Source of the DNA: an uncultured Pseudomonadota bacterium
Lineage (GTDB): Bacteria; Pseudomonadota; Gammaproteobacteria; Steroidobacterales; Steroidobacteraceae
NCBI GenBank assembly: GCA_937920275.1
Contig: CALGVD010000136.1
Span: 62,001 to 126,000 of the forward strand
Length of the DNA: 64,000 nucleotides
Direction: 5' to 3'
Position numbers and translations under genes: made by a program. Shown here piece by piece: positions 37,661-48,381 of the stretch. A model generated the notes under the pieces. The model saw nothing but the letters and a program-made list of their open reading frames with translations, made no database searches and was not told where the DNA came from. Numbering within the stretch: the first letter of the stretch is position 1; every line of letters starts with the position of its first letter.

Positions 37661-39049
37661 GTGGATACCCCTAACTCAGCTCTATCGGGCGAATGGCGCC
37701 CCGACTCCTGGCAGGCTTTTCCGGCGCGACAGCAGCCGAACTACCGGGACCGAACGGCACTCGATGCTGCGGTGGCGCAGCTCTCCCGATTGCCGCCCGT
37801 CGTGGTCTCGTGGGAGGTCGAACGCCTGCTCGCCGAGTTCGCCGCCGCCCAACGCGGCGAAAGGTTCCTGCTGCAGGGTGGAGACTGCGCAGAGAGCTTC
37901 GATGACTGCGATTCGAGCAGCATCGCCCAGCGTCTGAAGATATTGCTGCAGATGAGCCTGGTGCTCGTCCACGGCCTCAAACGCCCCATCATCCGCGTCG
38001 GCCGCATGGCCGGTCAGTACGCGAAGCCGCGTTCCGCCGATACCGAGACCCGCGACGGTGTGACCTTGCCTTCCTATCGTGGGGATATCGTCAATCGCCC
38101 GGAGTTCACGGAGCAGGCCAGAGAGCCCGATCCGACGCTGCTGCTGCGCGGCTACGAGCGTGCGGCGCTCACGCTGAACTTCATCCGGGCGTTGATCGAC
38201 GGCGGTTTCGCGGATCTGCATCATCCGGAGTACTGGGACCTCGGTTTCGTCGGCCATTCGCCTTTCCGGATCGAGTACGAGCGCATCGTCACCTCGGTCG
38301 CCGATGGGCTCGAATTCTTCGAGACCATCAGTGCGAAGGAGGTCCACCAATCTTTGCGCACCGACTTCTACACCAGCCACGAAGCGTTGGTCCTCCACTA
38401 CGAACAGGCCCAGACCCGCTTCATCGCGCGCCAGAACGCCTGGTACAACCTCTCGACGCACATGCCATGGATCGGTATGCGGACCGCCGAGATCGGTGGG
38501 GCGCATGTCGAGTACTGCCGTGGCATCGCCAATCCGGTCGGGGTCAAGATCGGCGCCTCGATGGACAGCGATTGGTTGCAGCGGCTCGTGACCACGCTGA
38601 ATCCCGAGAACATCCCCGGCAAGCTCGCGCTCATCCACCGCTTCGGCGCGCGGGACATCGAGTCGGCCTTGCCGCGAGCGATCGAAGCGGTGCGCGCCAC
38701 CGGGCACCAAGTGCTCTGGATCTGCGATCCCATGCACGGCAATACCGAGAGCGCACAGGGCGGCCTCAAGACCCGGCGCTTCGAGAACATCCTGCGGGAG
38801 CTCGATTCGGCGTTCCAGGTGCATGACGCGATGGGTTCGAGTCTCGGCGGCGTGCATATCGAGCTCACCGGCGAGGACGTCACCGAATGCACGGGGGGTG
38901 CGCGCGGCCTCGCCGATGAGGATCTGCAACGCGCGTATCGCTCCACGGTGGATCCGCGGCTCAACTACGAACAATCTTTGGAACTGGCGATGCTCATCTC
39001 CCGGCGCGGTGGCACCCCGCGTCGCAGCACCCGTCGTCCTGCGCGCTGA
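37661..39049 (+). CDS. Type II 3-deoxy-7-phosphoheptulonate (DAHP) synthase
   Basis: 462 residues from a GTG start. Class II (plant/actinobacterial-type) DAHP synthase: N-terminal WRPDSW, the phosphate/metal segment LLQGGDCAESFDDC (about 68-81), RVGRMAGQYAKPRS, and later WICDPMHGNTE with the metal-binding His. It condenses PEP and erythrose-4-phosphate to start the shikimate pathway. Type II enzymes coexist with or replace AroF/G/H in various Proteobacteria. It is convergent with the glyoxylate regulator (17-base gap). Confidence 0.95.
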   Translation: MDTPNSALSGEWRPDSWQAFPARQQPNYRDRTALDAAVAQLSRLPPVVVSWEVERLLAEFAAAQRGERFLLQGGDCAESFDDCDSSSIAQRLKILLQMSLVLVHGLKRPIIRVGRMAGQYAKPRSADTETRDGVTLPSYRGDIVNRPEFTEQAREPDPTLLLRGYERAALTLNFIRALIDGGFADLHHPEYWDLGFVGHSPFRIEYERIVTSVADGLEFFETISAKEVHQSLRTDFYTSHEALVLHYEQAQTRFIARQNAWYNLSTHMPWIGMRTAEIGGAHVEYCRGIANPVGVKIGASMDSDWLQRLVTTLNPENIPGKLALIHRFGARDIESALPRAIEAVRATGHQVLWICDPMHGNTESAQGGLKTRRFENILRELDSAFQVHDAMGSSLGGVHIELTGEDVTECTGGARGLADEDLQRAYRSTVDPRLNYEQSLELAMLISRRGGTPRRSTRRPAR

Positions 39050-39066
39050 GGGCGAGCCGCCCCGGG

Positions 39067-40578
39067 TCAGCTGTCCTGATGGCCCGCGGTCGTGCAGGGG
39101 ACGGTGCGCGGACAGCCGGAACCCCTCGGGCATATCGTGCTCGCCGGAGCCTCGAGCGCACGCGCAACCCAAGCGATGTTGAGCACATGGCTCACGGTGC
39201 GTATCGCCTCCGCGGCCGCTGGCGGGATCGCCGCATGGCCACCCCCGCGCCGACAGGCCTCCGCGACCTCTTCGACGAGCGCCATCGGATCGAGGCCTTG
39301 CGCTGCGAAAGCCGGTGCGAGATCGATGCCCACTGAGAGCACGTGAGAGGTCCCCGCGGCATCGCGGTCGCGCAGTGAGTGACAGCAGTAGAGGCGCGGC
39401 TCGATGCCGTCGTGCATGACCGAGATCTGCGAGACCGGCGGCATCGGCGCGCGTCCCGGAACCTCATCGCGGAGCAAGCGGAACACCGCCCACTTCGGGC
39501 AGGGGTCGGGGACCACGCTCATGTTGCCCCAGGGCAGCGGGATGCCGTTGCCACGGTAGACGGCGCGGAGGTAACCCGGCTCATAGCCATCGAAGAAATG
39601 CCAATGCCGGTAGGGTGAAACTGCGGTCATGCGGCGCATCATCACGGCGTTGGTGACCCCGAGGCGCGCGCCGGCCGAGAGTTCATGCTGCTCACGCACC
39701 AGGAACCGGCGGAACGGTTGGCGCGGGCAGAGCAGGGCGCCTGCGAACGCGCTGCACTCGAAATCACGCCACGCGAGCAGGACATCCTTCGGAGCCATCG
39801 CCGCTGCGCCACGCTGCATCGGTTCCTCGAGCCCGCTGCCGACGGCGCTGTGCGGCGGGACGGCGCCATCGCCGTTGTGAAGGATGCGATGTCCGATGAA
39901 GTAGGCCAGCGTGTACTTGAGCCGACCCTCGTGCTCCTGCAACCGGCGGTTGATGATCACGCTGCCCGGGGCTTCGAAACGGGCGCGCAACACCCGTTGG
40001 TCGGTCTGGCGGCGTTCGTCCTCGACCCAGCGGACGCTGAGTCCTGCGCCCGCGGCGATCGCCAGTATCTCCTCAAGACCGAGCGGCATGCGCCGTTTGC
40101 CGACCGATTCCGCCGCGCGCTCGATGTCGGGAAAGTCGTTCTGCCGGGTCTCCTGCCACACCCGTACCAAGAGGCGCGCGAACTGGGTGCCGCTGGTGCC
40201 GGTCTGCGCCAGCAGTTCCGGCAGCGCCGATTGCAGCAGTTCGCGTGAGAACAGGAACCCCGGTTCGAGCGACATCACCGGTAGTCCGCCGCGGGACCGA
40301 CCGGTGGGTGTGGTTGCCTCGCTGGCGTCCGCCATCGACTCGCGATCGAGGAACCAGTCGGCCGACTTCCCGAACACCGTGGCCAACACCGCGAGCATCG
40401 ATGCCGAGGGGACCCGCTTGCCGGTCTCCACCATGCTGAGGTAGCTCACGGAAGGGGCGTGCTCGGCGTCCAACTGAACGCAACGCGCCGACAACTCTTC
40501 AAGTGTCAGGCCATTGCGTCGCCGCAGGCTGCGCAGACGGGAACCGAGGAAATGCCCTTGTCTCAGCAAACCGGCCAT
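39067..40578 (-). CDS. XRE-family regulator of the RamB/ScfR (short-chain fatty acid/glyoxylate) type
   Basis: 503 residues from the ATG at 40578; the long upstream open frame is antisense to malate synthase. An N-terminal XRE helix-turn-helix (about 11-67; LGSRLRSLRRRNGLTLEELS) is followed by an ImmA/IrrE-like middle and DUF2083-type C-terminal part. The metalloprotease-like motif is degenerate (IGHRILH rather than HExxH). A Cys-rich end (CPRGSGCPRTVPC) resembles that of RamB-type regulators. RamB represses or activates aceA/aceB in actinobacteria and ScfR-type proteins control propionate or acetate genes, so control of the divergent malate synthase is likely. Confidence 0.85.
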   Translation of the reverse strand: MAGLLRQGHFLGSRLRSLRRRNGLTLEELSARCVQLDAEHAPSVSYLSMVETGKRVPSASMLAVLATVFGKSADWFLDRESMADASEATTPTGRSRGGLPVMSLEPGFLFSRELLQSALPELLAQTGTSGTQFARLLVRVWQETRQNDFPDIERAAESVGKRRMPLGLEEILAIAAGAGLSVRWVEDERRQTDQRVLRARFEAPGSVIINRRLQEHEGRLKYTLAYFIGHRILHNGDGAVPPHSAVGSGLEEPMQRGAAAMAPKDVLLAWRDFECSAFAGALLCPRQPFRRFLVREQHELSAGARLGVTNAVMMRRMTAVSPYRHWHFFDGYEPGYLRAVYRGNGIPLPWGNMSVVPDPCPKWAVFRLLRDEVPGRAPMPPVSQISVMHDGIEPRLYCCHSLRDRDAAGTSHVLSVGIDLAPAFAAQGLDPMALVEEVAEACRRGGGHAAIPPAAAEAIRTVSHVLNIAWVARALEAPASTICPRGSGCPRTVPCTTAGHQDS

Positions 40579-40614
40579 GTGAAATTCACACTGTAAAATT
40601 TCGATTGTGAAATT
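40578..40614. promoter_or_regulatory. Three 14-base-phased direct repeats, putative regulator operator
   Basis: TGTGAAATT (40578-40586), TGTAAAATT (40592-40600) and TGTGAAATT (40606-40614) recur at exactly 14-base steps in the 66 bases between the divergent regulator and malate synthase genes. Within them AATTTC/GAAATT also form inverted pairs (40597-40614). The first repeat touches the regulator start codon. The stretch is AT-rich in an otherwise GC-rich region, consistent with a cooperative operator and autoregulation. Confidence 0.6.
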
Positions 40615-40623
40615 ATTACGCCT

Positions 40624-40640
40624 TTGCAGATAAGCTGCAA
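40624..40640. promoter_or_regulatory. Perfect palindrome abutting the malate synthase start
   Basis: TTGCAG (40624-40629), spacer ATAAG and CTGCAA (40635-40640) form a perfect six-base inverted repeat ending four bases before the ATG at 40645. A TTGTGA (40605-40610) and a GATAAG (40629-40634) with 18-base spacing could be a -35/-10 pair, so the palindrome would cover the -10 region or the start of a very short leader. The core TTGCA resembles the TTTGCAAA half of reported RamB sites. Confidence 0.45.
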
Positions 40641-40644
40641 CGCT

Positions 40645-42237
40645 ATGTCCGCCCTCACTGTCTCCCCGAGTACCGACCCCCGTCCCGCCGACGAGGGGAT
40701 CCTCACGCCGGATGCCCTCTCGTTCCTCGGGGAACTGGTGCACCGTTTTGCGCCTCGCGTCGAGGCCCTCCTCAGCGATCGTGACGCGCGGCAAGCCCGG
40801 CTCGATGCCGGCGAGTTGCCCGACTTCCTGCCCGAGACCCGCGCGGTCCGCAACGGCGACTGGCGGGTCGCCCCGATCCCTGCTGATCTGCTCGATCGGC
40901 GGGTGGAGATCACCGGGCCCACCGATCGGAAGATGATCGTCAACGCGCTCAATTCCGGGGCCAAGGTGTTCATGGCGGATTGCGAGGATTCGCTGTCGCC
41001 GTCCTGGGACAATGTCGTGCGGGGGCAGGCGAACCTGCGTGACGCGGTGCGTCGGCAGATCGATTTCACCTCGCCCGAGGGCAAAGCGTATCGGCTCGGT
41101 GCCCATCCTGCGGTGTTGATCGTCCGGCCGCGCGGCTGGCATCTCGAGGAGAAGCACCTTACGGCGGACGCAGGGGTGTCGCGGGTGCCGGGTGCACTGA
41201 TCGATTTCGGGCTTTACCTGTTCCACAACCATGCCGAGCTCGCCGCCCGCGGAACGGGCCCGTATCTCTACCTGCCGAAGCTCGAAAGCCACCAGGAGGC
41301 GCGGCTCTGGGCGGAGGTGTTCGATTATGCGGAGCGTCGGCTCGGCATCGCGCACGGCACCATCAAGTGCACGGTCTTGATCGAGACGATCCTCGCAGCG
41401 TTCGAGATGGACGAGATCCTCTGGGAACTGCGCGACCACATCGTCGGGCTCAACTGCGGCCGTTGGGACTACATCTTCAGCTTCATCAAAAAATTTGCTG
41501 CCCGACCGGAGTTCCTGCTTCCCGATCGCCATCAAGTGACGATGACGACGCACTTCCTGCGTTCCTACTCCCAGCTCTGCATCCGCAGCTGTCACCGGCG
41601 CGGGGCGTTCGCCATGGGGGGCATGGCGGCACAGATCCCCATCAAGAACGATCCGGTCGCGAACGACGCAGCCCTCGCCAAGGTCCGCGCTGACAAAGAG
41701 CGGGAAGCGGGTGACGGTCATGACGGAACTTGGGTGGCGCATCCCGCGCTGGTGCCGATCGCGATGGCGGTGTTCGATCGTCTGATGCCGACCCCGAACC
41801 AGATGCATCGTCTGCGCGAGGATGTCGAGGTGAGCGCCGCCGATCTGCTGCGCGTTCCGGAAGGTGTGATCACCGAGGCGGGCCTGCGCAACAACATCAG
41901 CGTCGCCCTGCAGTACATGGCGGCTTGGATCTCGGGGAACGGTTGCGTGCCCATCAACAATCTGATGGAGGACGCTGCCACCGCGGAGATCTCGCGTGCC
42001 CAGGTGTGGCAGTGGATCCGCCACCCGCGCGGCGTGCTGGACGACGGGCGGAAGGTCACCCTCGAGCTCTTCCGGCTGACGCTCGCACAAGAGCAGGACC
42101 GGCTGCGCGACGCCCTCGGCGCTGCCGCCTACGCCACGGGGAACTTCGACGACGCTGCCCGCCTGATCGATCAGATCACCGCAGACGATCGCTTCGAGTC
42201 GTTCCTGACCTTGTCCGCCTACCGCGCGCTCGCCTGA
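40645..42237 (+). CDS. aceB: Malate synthase A
   Basis: 530 residues from the ATG at 40645 (a TTG at 40624 lies inside the palindrome). Malate synthase A features: [10 protein letters not shown] near the N-terminus, [12 protein letters not shown] (about 111-122), [20 protein letters not shown] with [15 protein letters not shown], and a C-terminal [22 protein letters not shown] segment with the catalytic Asp (LMEDAATAE). It condenses glyoxylate and acetyl-CoA. It is 56 bases upstream of isocitrate lyase and both are probably controlled from the repeat-rich divergent region. Confidence 0.96.
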   Translation: MSALTVSPSTDPRPADEGILTPDALSFLGELVHRFAPRVEALLSDRDARQARLDAGELPDFLPETRAVRNGDWRVAPIPADLLDRRVEITGPTDRKMIVNALNSGAKVFMADCEDSLSPSWDNVVRGQANLRDAVRRQIDFTSPEGKAYRLGAHPAVLIVRPRGWHLEEKHLTADAGVSRVPGALIDFGLYLFHNHAELAARGTGPYLYLPKLESHQEARLWAEVFDYAERRLGIAHGTIKCTVLIETILAAFEMDEILWELRDHIVGLNCGRWDYIFSFIKKFAARPEFLLPDRHQVTMTTHFLRSYSQLCIRSCHRRGAFAMGGMAAQIPIKNDPVANDAALAKVRADKEREAGDGHDGTWVAHPALVPIAMAVFDRLMPTPNQMHRLREDVEVSAADLLRVPEGVITEAGLRNNISVALQYMAAWISGNGCVPINNLMEDAATAEISRAQVWQWIRHPRGVLDDGRKVTLELFRLTLAQEQDRLRDALGAAAYATGNFDDAARLIDQITADDRFESFLTLSAYRALA

Positions 42238-42293
42238 CGGCGCCGCGCACCGATCTGGCCTCGATACTCCAACCTCCGACGCAGGATGCCGCC

Positions 42294-43580
<1,287 letters not shown>

Positions 43581-43592
43581 TCGCGGCTCGTG

Positions 43593-43630
43593 TAGAATCC
43601 GCGGCCTTCGGTAACGGTCCGGGGCCGCGG
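43593..43630 (+). promoter_or_regulatory. -10-like TAGAAT and an inverted repeat before icd
   Basis: TAGAAT (43593-43598) is followed by CCGCGGCC (43599-43606) and GGCCGCGG (43623-43630), an eight-base perfect inverted repeat with a 16-base loop, ending two bases before the icd ATG at 43633. It may form a stem that hides or replaces a ribosome-binding site, or attenuate readthrough from aceA. No U-run follows it, so a simple intrinsic terminator is unlikely. Confidence 0.35.
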
Positions 43631-43632
43631 TC

Positions 43633-44961
<1,329 letters not shown>

Positions 44962-44970
44962 CGGTCGAGC

Positions 44971-45642
44971 ATGACGGTCTTCGACGCGGACTGTCGGCGT
45001 TGCCCGCGGCTCGTCGATTGTCGCGAGGCCTCGGCGCGGCGCTTCCCGGGCTATCACGGTGCGCCGGTCGCGGCGTTCGGCGATCCTGCGCCGGAGTGGC
45101 TGATCGTCGGGCTCGCCCCGGGACTGCACGGCGCCAATCGCACCGGTCGACCGTTCACCGGTGACCACGCAGGCATCCTGCTCTACGAGACGCTCCACGC
45201 CCTCGGTGCATCGACAGCCGCCGTCTCGGAGCATCCAGACGACGGCTTACAGTTGAAGGGCGTGCGGGTCACGAACGCGGTGAAGTGTCTGCCGCCCGCG
45301 AACAAACCCCTGCCCGCGGAGATCCGCGCCTGCAACGGTTATCTCGCCGCGGAGCTCGAGACGCTCGCGCCACGGGTCGTGGTGGCGTTGGGGCGCATCG
45401 CGCACGATGCCGTGCTCGACGCCGTCGGGCGCCCCCGTTCGAGCTGTCGCTTCGGTCACGGTGCCGAGCATCAGATCGTCCCTTCGCGACCGTCGATCGC
45501 GGCGTTCTCGTTGGTGGATTCGTACCACTGCAGCCGGTACAACACCCAGACCCGGCGTTTGACTCCGACGATGTTCCTGGAGGTTCTGGGGCGTGCACAG
45601 GCGCTGCTCGGGACCTCGGGGCGCTCGTCCGCTGTGCGATGA
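44971..45642 (+). CDS. udgB: Type 5 uracil-DNA glycosylase (UdgB)
   Basis: 223 residues with Cys8, Cys11 and Cys17 plus a later Cys in AVKCLPPANKP as likely 4Fe-4S ligands. The family 5 motif GLAPGLHGANRTGRPFTGD (about 47-65) and the C-terminal SYHCSRYNTQTRRLT segment (family S-x-H-P/C-S-x-x-N) are present. It removes uracil and other deaminated bases from DNA. It lies between icd and uvrC with 7-9 base gaps, so uvrC is likely cotranscribed. Confidence 0.9.
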   Translation: MTVFDADCRRCPRLVDCREASARRFPGYHGAPVAAFGDPAPEWLIVGLAPGLHGANRTGRPFTGDHAGILLYETLHALGASTAAVSEHPDDGLQLKGVRVTNAVKCLPPANKPLPAEIRACNGYLAAELETLAPRVVVALGRIAHDAVLDAVGRPRSSCRFGHGAEHQIVPSRPSIAAFSLVDSYHCSRYNTQTRRLTPTMFLEVLGRAQALLGTSGRSSAVR

Positions 45643-45649
45643 TCGGCGG

Positions 45650-47500
45650 GTGAGCACCGAGCCGACCCACGCCACTCCGTTCGACGCGCGGGCGTTCGTC
45701 GGCAGCCTTCCGCGCAGACCCGGCGTGTACCGGATGTTCGCCGCCGATGGCGCGATCCTCTATGTCGGCAAGGCCAAGTCGCTGCGCGACCGCGTCGGCA
45801 GCTATTTCACGCCCGCCAATGTCATCCCCAAGGTCCAGGCCTTGGTCGGACAGATCGCGGCCATGGAAGTCACGGTGACGCGCTCCGAGACCGAGGCCTT
45901 GCTGCTCGAGCACAACCTCATCAAGGCGCATCGTCCGCGGTACAACGTGCTGTTGCGTGACGACAAGACCTTCCCCTATCTTTGGTTGTCGACCGATCAT
46001 GCGTTCCCGAGACTGGTCGTCTATCGGGGCGCCCGCAACGCCCCGGGGCGCTACTTCGGCCCCTATCCGAATGCGGGCGCGGTGCAGGAGACCTTGCACC
46101 ACCTGCAGAAGGTCTTCGGTCTGCGCAATTGTCGCGATGGCTATTTCGCGAACCGCAGCCGGCCCTGCCTGCAGCATCAGATCGGTCGGTGTTCCGCGCC
46201 CTGTGTGGGTCTCATCGCGGCCGAGGACTACGGGCGTGATGTCGGGTCGGCCGTGCGCGTGCTCGAGGGGCGCAATGCCGATGTCCAACGAGAGCTTGCC
46301 GAACACATGGAAGCGGCCTCGCAGCGGCTCGAGTTCGAGAAGGCTGCCGTGCTGCGCGATCAGATCGCGGCGATCCAGGCGCTGCAGGCGCAACAGGTCG
46401 TCTCCGCGGACGATGAGCGCGATGCCGACATCTTCGCGGTCGCCGGCGAACCGGGCGAGTACGCGATCGGCGTCATGCCCGTACGGGGTGGTCGCAGCCT
46501 CGGAACCACGCATCATTTTCCGCGTGCCGTGTTCGCAGAGCCGGGCGAGGTGCTGTCGTCGTTCCTCATGCAGTACTACGCGGTGCAGGCGTCGCCGCCG
46601 GAGGTGTACTCGAGCCTGCAGCTCGACGATGCGGCTGCGCTCTCCGAGGCGCTGAGCGCTCAGGCGGGCCACACGGTACGGGTACGCCGCGCGCAACGAG
46701 GGCTTGCCGCGCGGTGGGCGGAGATGACCCGCGATAACGCCGTGCAAGCCTTGCGCATGCGTCTCGCGCGGTCCGACGGATGGGCGGATATGTATGCGGA
46801 GCTCGCATTATTGCTCGGTCGAGCATCGCCCCCCGCGCGCATGGAATGTTTCGACATCAGCCACACGCAAGGCGAGGGCACCGTCGCGTCCTGCGTGGTG
46901 TTCGGTCTCGAGGGGCCGCTCAAAAAAGAGTACCGCCGGTTCAACATCAGCGGGATCGAACCGGGCGATGACTACGCAGCGCTACGACAGGCGGTGGGAC
47001 GACGGTACTCGCGCATCCAAGCCGGCGAGGTGCCACCGCCCGACCTGCTGGTCATCGACGGTGGTCCTGCGCAGGTGGGCGGGGTCGCCGAAGTGCTGGC
47101 ACCACTCGGTTTCGGCGATCTCCCGATGCTGGGCATCTCCAAGGGTCCAGATCGCAGACCGGGTGAGGAACAGCTCCATCTGGGGGGTGCCGCGGCCGGC
47201 ACCCAGCCGCCGATCATCCCCGGCGCACGATCTGCCGCCCTGAAGCTGTTGCAACGCTTGCGGGATGAGGCACACCGTTTCGCGATCACGGGTCACCGGC
47301 GGCGTCGCGCCCGCCGCTTCAACGAGTCTATCCTCGAGACGGTGCCCGGGCTGGGCCCGGCCAAGCGCCGCGCGCTGTTGCGCCAGTTCGGTGGCTTGCA
47401 GGGTGTCCTGCGTGCCGCACAGACCGATCTCGAGCAGGCACCGGGGATCGGCCCGGCACTCGCACAAAACCTTTATGATGCGCTGCACCCCGGCGAGTGA
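45650..47500 (+). CDS. uvrC: UvrABC system protein C
   Basis: 616 residues from a GTG at 45650 (GGCGGGTG context). Domain order: GIY-YIG nuclease (about 15-95; RPGVYRMF and ILYVGKAKSLRDRV), UVR domain (about 205-240), RNase H-like endonuclease domain (about 390-540; MECFDISHTQGEGTVAS) and tandem helix-hairpin-helix motifs at the end. It makes the 3' and 5' incisions in nucleotide excision repair. The uvrC-pgsA-tRNA order follows that of enteric bacteria. Confidence 0.97.
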   Translation: MSTEPTHATPFDARAFVGSLPRRPGVYRMFAADGAILYVGKAKSLRDRVGSYFTPANVIPKVQALVGQIAAMEVTVTRSETEALLLEHNLIKAHRPRYNVLLRDDKTFPYLWLSTDHAFPRLVVYRGARNAPGRYFGPYPNAGAVQETLHHLQKVFGLRNCRDGYFANRSRPCLQHQIGRCSAPCVGLIAAEDYGRDVGSAVRVLEGRNADVQRELAEHMEAASQRLEFEKAAVLRDQIAAIQALQAQQVVSADDERDADIFAVAGEPGEYAIGVMPVRGGRSLGTTHHFPRAVFAEPGEVLSSFLMQYYAVQASPPEVYSSLQLDDAAALSEALSAQAGHTVRVRRAQRGLAARWAEMTRDNAVQALRMRLARSDGWADMYAELALLLGRASPPARMECFDISHTQGEGTVASCVVFGLEGPLKKEYRRFNISGIEPGDDYAALRQAVGRRYSRIQAGEVPPPDLLVIDGGPAQVGGVAEVLAPLGFGDLPMLGISKGPDRRPGEEQLHLGGAAAGTQPPIIPGARSAALKLLQRLRDEAHRFAITGHRRRRARRFNESILETVPGLGPAKRRALLRQFGGLQGVLRAAQTDLEQAPGIGPALAQNLYDALHPGE

Positions 47501-47503
47501 ACC

Positions 47504-48067
47504 ATGATCTGGAATGTCCCCAACACACTGACCTGGATGCGGATCTTCTCCATTCCGCTCGTCGTGCTGTTGTTCCACCTTCCGTATCATTGGTCCGATC
47601 CGGCGGCTGGCGCGCTGTTCGCGATCGCGGGCATCACCGACACGCTTGACGGCTATTTCGCGCGGAAGTACGGCCAGACATCGAAGCTCGGTGCCTTCCT
47701 CGACCCGGTGGCCGACAAACTCATCGTCGCCACCGCCTTGGTCTTGCTCGTCAGCAAGGATGCACGCTTGGTGGTGGTGCTGCCGGCCATCGTCATCATC
47801 GGCCGTGAGATCGCGATCTCCGCGCTGCGCGAATGGATGGCGGAGCTCGGTGCGCGCCGCAAGGTCGCCGTTTCGAGCCTCGGTAAGGTCAAGACCATCC
47901 TGCAGATCGTCGGCCTCTCGATGATGCTCATCCGCTGGGATGTCTGGTTCCTGCCGACGTACCAGGTGGGCGTGGCCTTGACCGTGATCGCTGCGGTCTT
48001 CACGCTCATCTCGGGCTGGGAACACCTGCGTGCCGCTTGGCCGGACCTTCGCAGCGGCTCATCTTGA
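47504..48067 (+). CDS. pgsA: CDP-diacylglycerol-glycerol-3-phosphate 3-phosphatidyltransferase
   Basis: 187 residues with four or five membrane helices. The CDP-alcohol phosphotransferase motif D49-G50-x2-A53-R54-x8-G63-x3-D67-x3-D71 is intact. It makes phosphatidylglycerol phosphate, the precursor of phosphatidylglycerol and cardiolipin. The start follows the uvrC stop by three bases; the stop overlaps the -35 of a promoter for the tRNAs. Confidence 0.96.
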   Translation: MIWNVPNTLTWMRIFSIPLVVLLFHLPYHWSDPAAGALFAIAGITDTLDGYFARKYGQTSKLGAFLDPVADKLIVATALVLLVSKDARLVVVLPAIVIIGREIAISALREWMAELGARRKVAVSSLGKVKTILQIVGLSMMLIRWDVWFLPTYQVGVALTVIAAVFTLISGWEHLRAAWPDLRSGSS

Positions 48068-48092
48068 AGTTCGGGTCGTCCGACCCTACAAT
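48064..48092 (+). promoter_or_regulatory. Promoter of tRNA-Gly
   Basis: TTGAAG (48064-48069) and TACAAT (48087-48092) are spaced by exactly 17 bases and followed after about six bases by a region rich in C and G, as in stable-RNA promoters. The -35 overlaps the pgsA stop codon. The predicted transcript begins about ten bases upstream of the mature tRNA. Confidence 0.65.
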
Positions 48093-48108
48093 TGTCGTTC
48101 TGTCCCGG

Positions 48109-48184
<76 letters not shown>

Positions 48185-48195
48185 GATTCGTCCGG

Positions 48196-48229
48196 AAACC
48201 CCGGTGGCGACAGCCCCCGGGGTTTTTTT
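48196..48229 (+). terminator. Intrinsic terminator after tRNA-Gly
   Basis: AAACCCCGG (48196-48204) pairs perfectly with CCGGGGTTT (48217-48225) across a 12-base loop, and a run of seven T (48223-48229) follows. It separates tRNA-Gly from tRNA-Cys. Confidence 0.85.
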
Positions 48230-48252
48230 CTTCTACGGGGCGCAAAGCCTTG

Positions 48253-48326
48253 GGCTGGGTGGCAGAGTGGTCATGCAGCGGCCTGCAAAGCCGTGTACGC
48301 CGGTTCGATTCCGACCCCAGCCTCCA
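48253..48326 (+). tRNA. cysT: tRNA-Cys (GCA)
   Basis: A 74-base cloverleaf: acceptor GGCTGGG paired with CCCAGCC, anticodon loop CTGCAAA (GCA at 48285-48287), T arm with GGTTCGATTCC, discriminator T, encoded CCA. The order pgsA, tRNA-Gly, tRNA-Cys equals the E. coli order pgsA-glyW-cysT. No good promoter is seen between the terminator and this gene. Confidence 0.97.
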
Positions 48327-48338
48327 CTCCCTCGTTCA

Positions 48339-48362
48339 TGACCGGTCGTCAGAGACCGGTCA
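48339..48362. repeat. Nine-base perfect inverted repeat between tRNA-Cys and the hydrolase gene
   Basis: TGACCGGTC (48339-48347) and GACCGGTCA (48354-48362) are separated by GTCAGA. No T-run follows in either direction, so it is not a canonical terminator; it may be an operator or an RNA processing stem, 19 bases before the downstream start. Confidence 0.6.
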
Positions 48363-48381
48363 CCCGCGTCCAGGAGCCCTC

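Noticed and set aside
37682-39172. Minus-strand 496-codon frame opposite DAHP synthase
   Set aside because: Antisense to a well-conserved enzyme and lacking any recognisable segment.
40579-42090. Upstream extension of the regulator frame into a 1007-codon open frame
   Set aside because: It runs antisense to malate synthase, whose protein motifs are clear; long antisense frames are common at this GC content, and the helix-turn-helix begins just after 40578.
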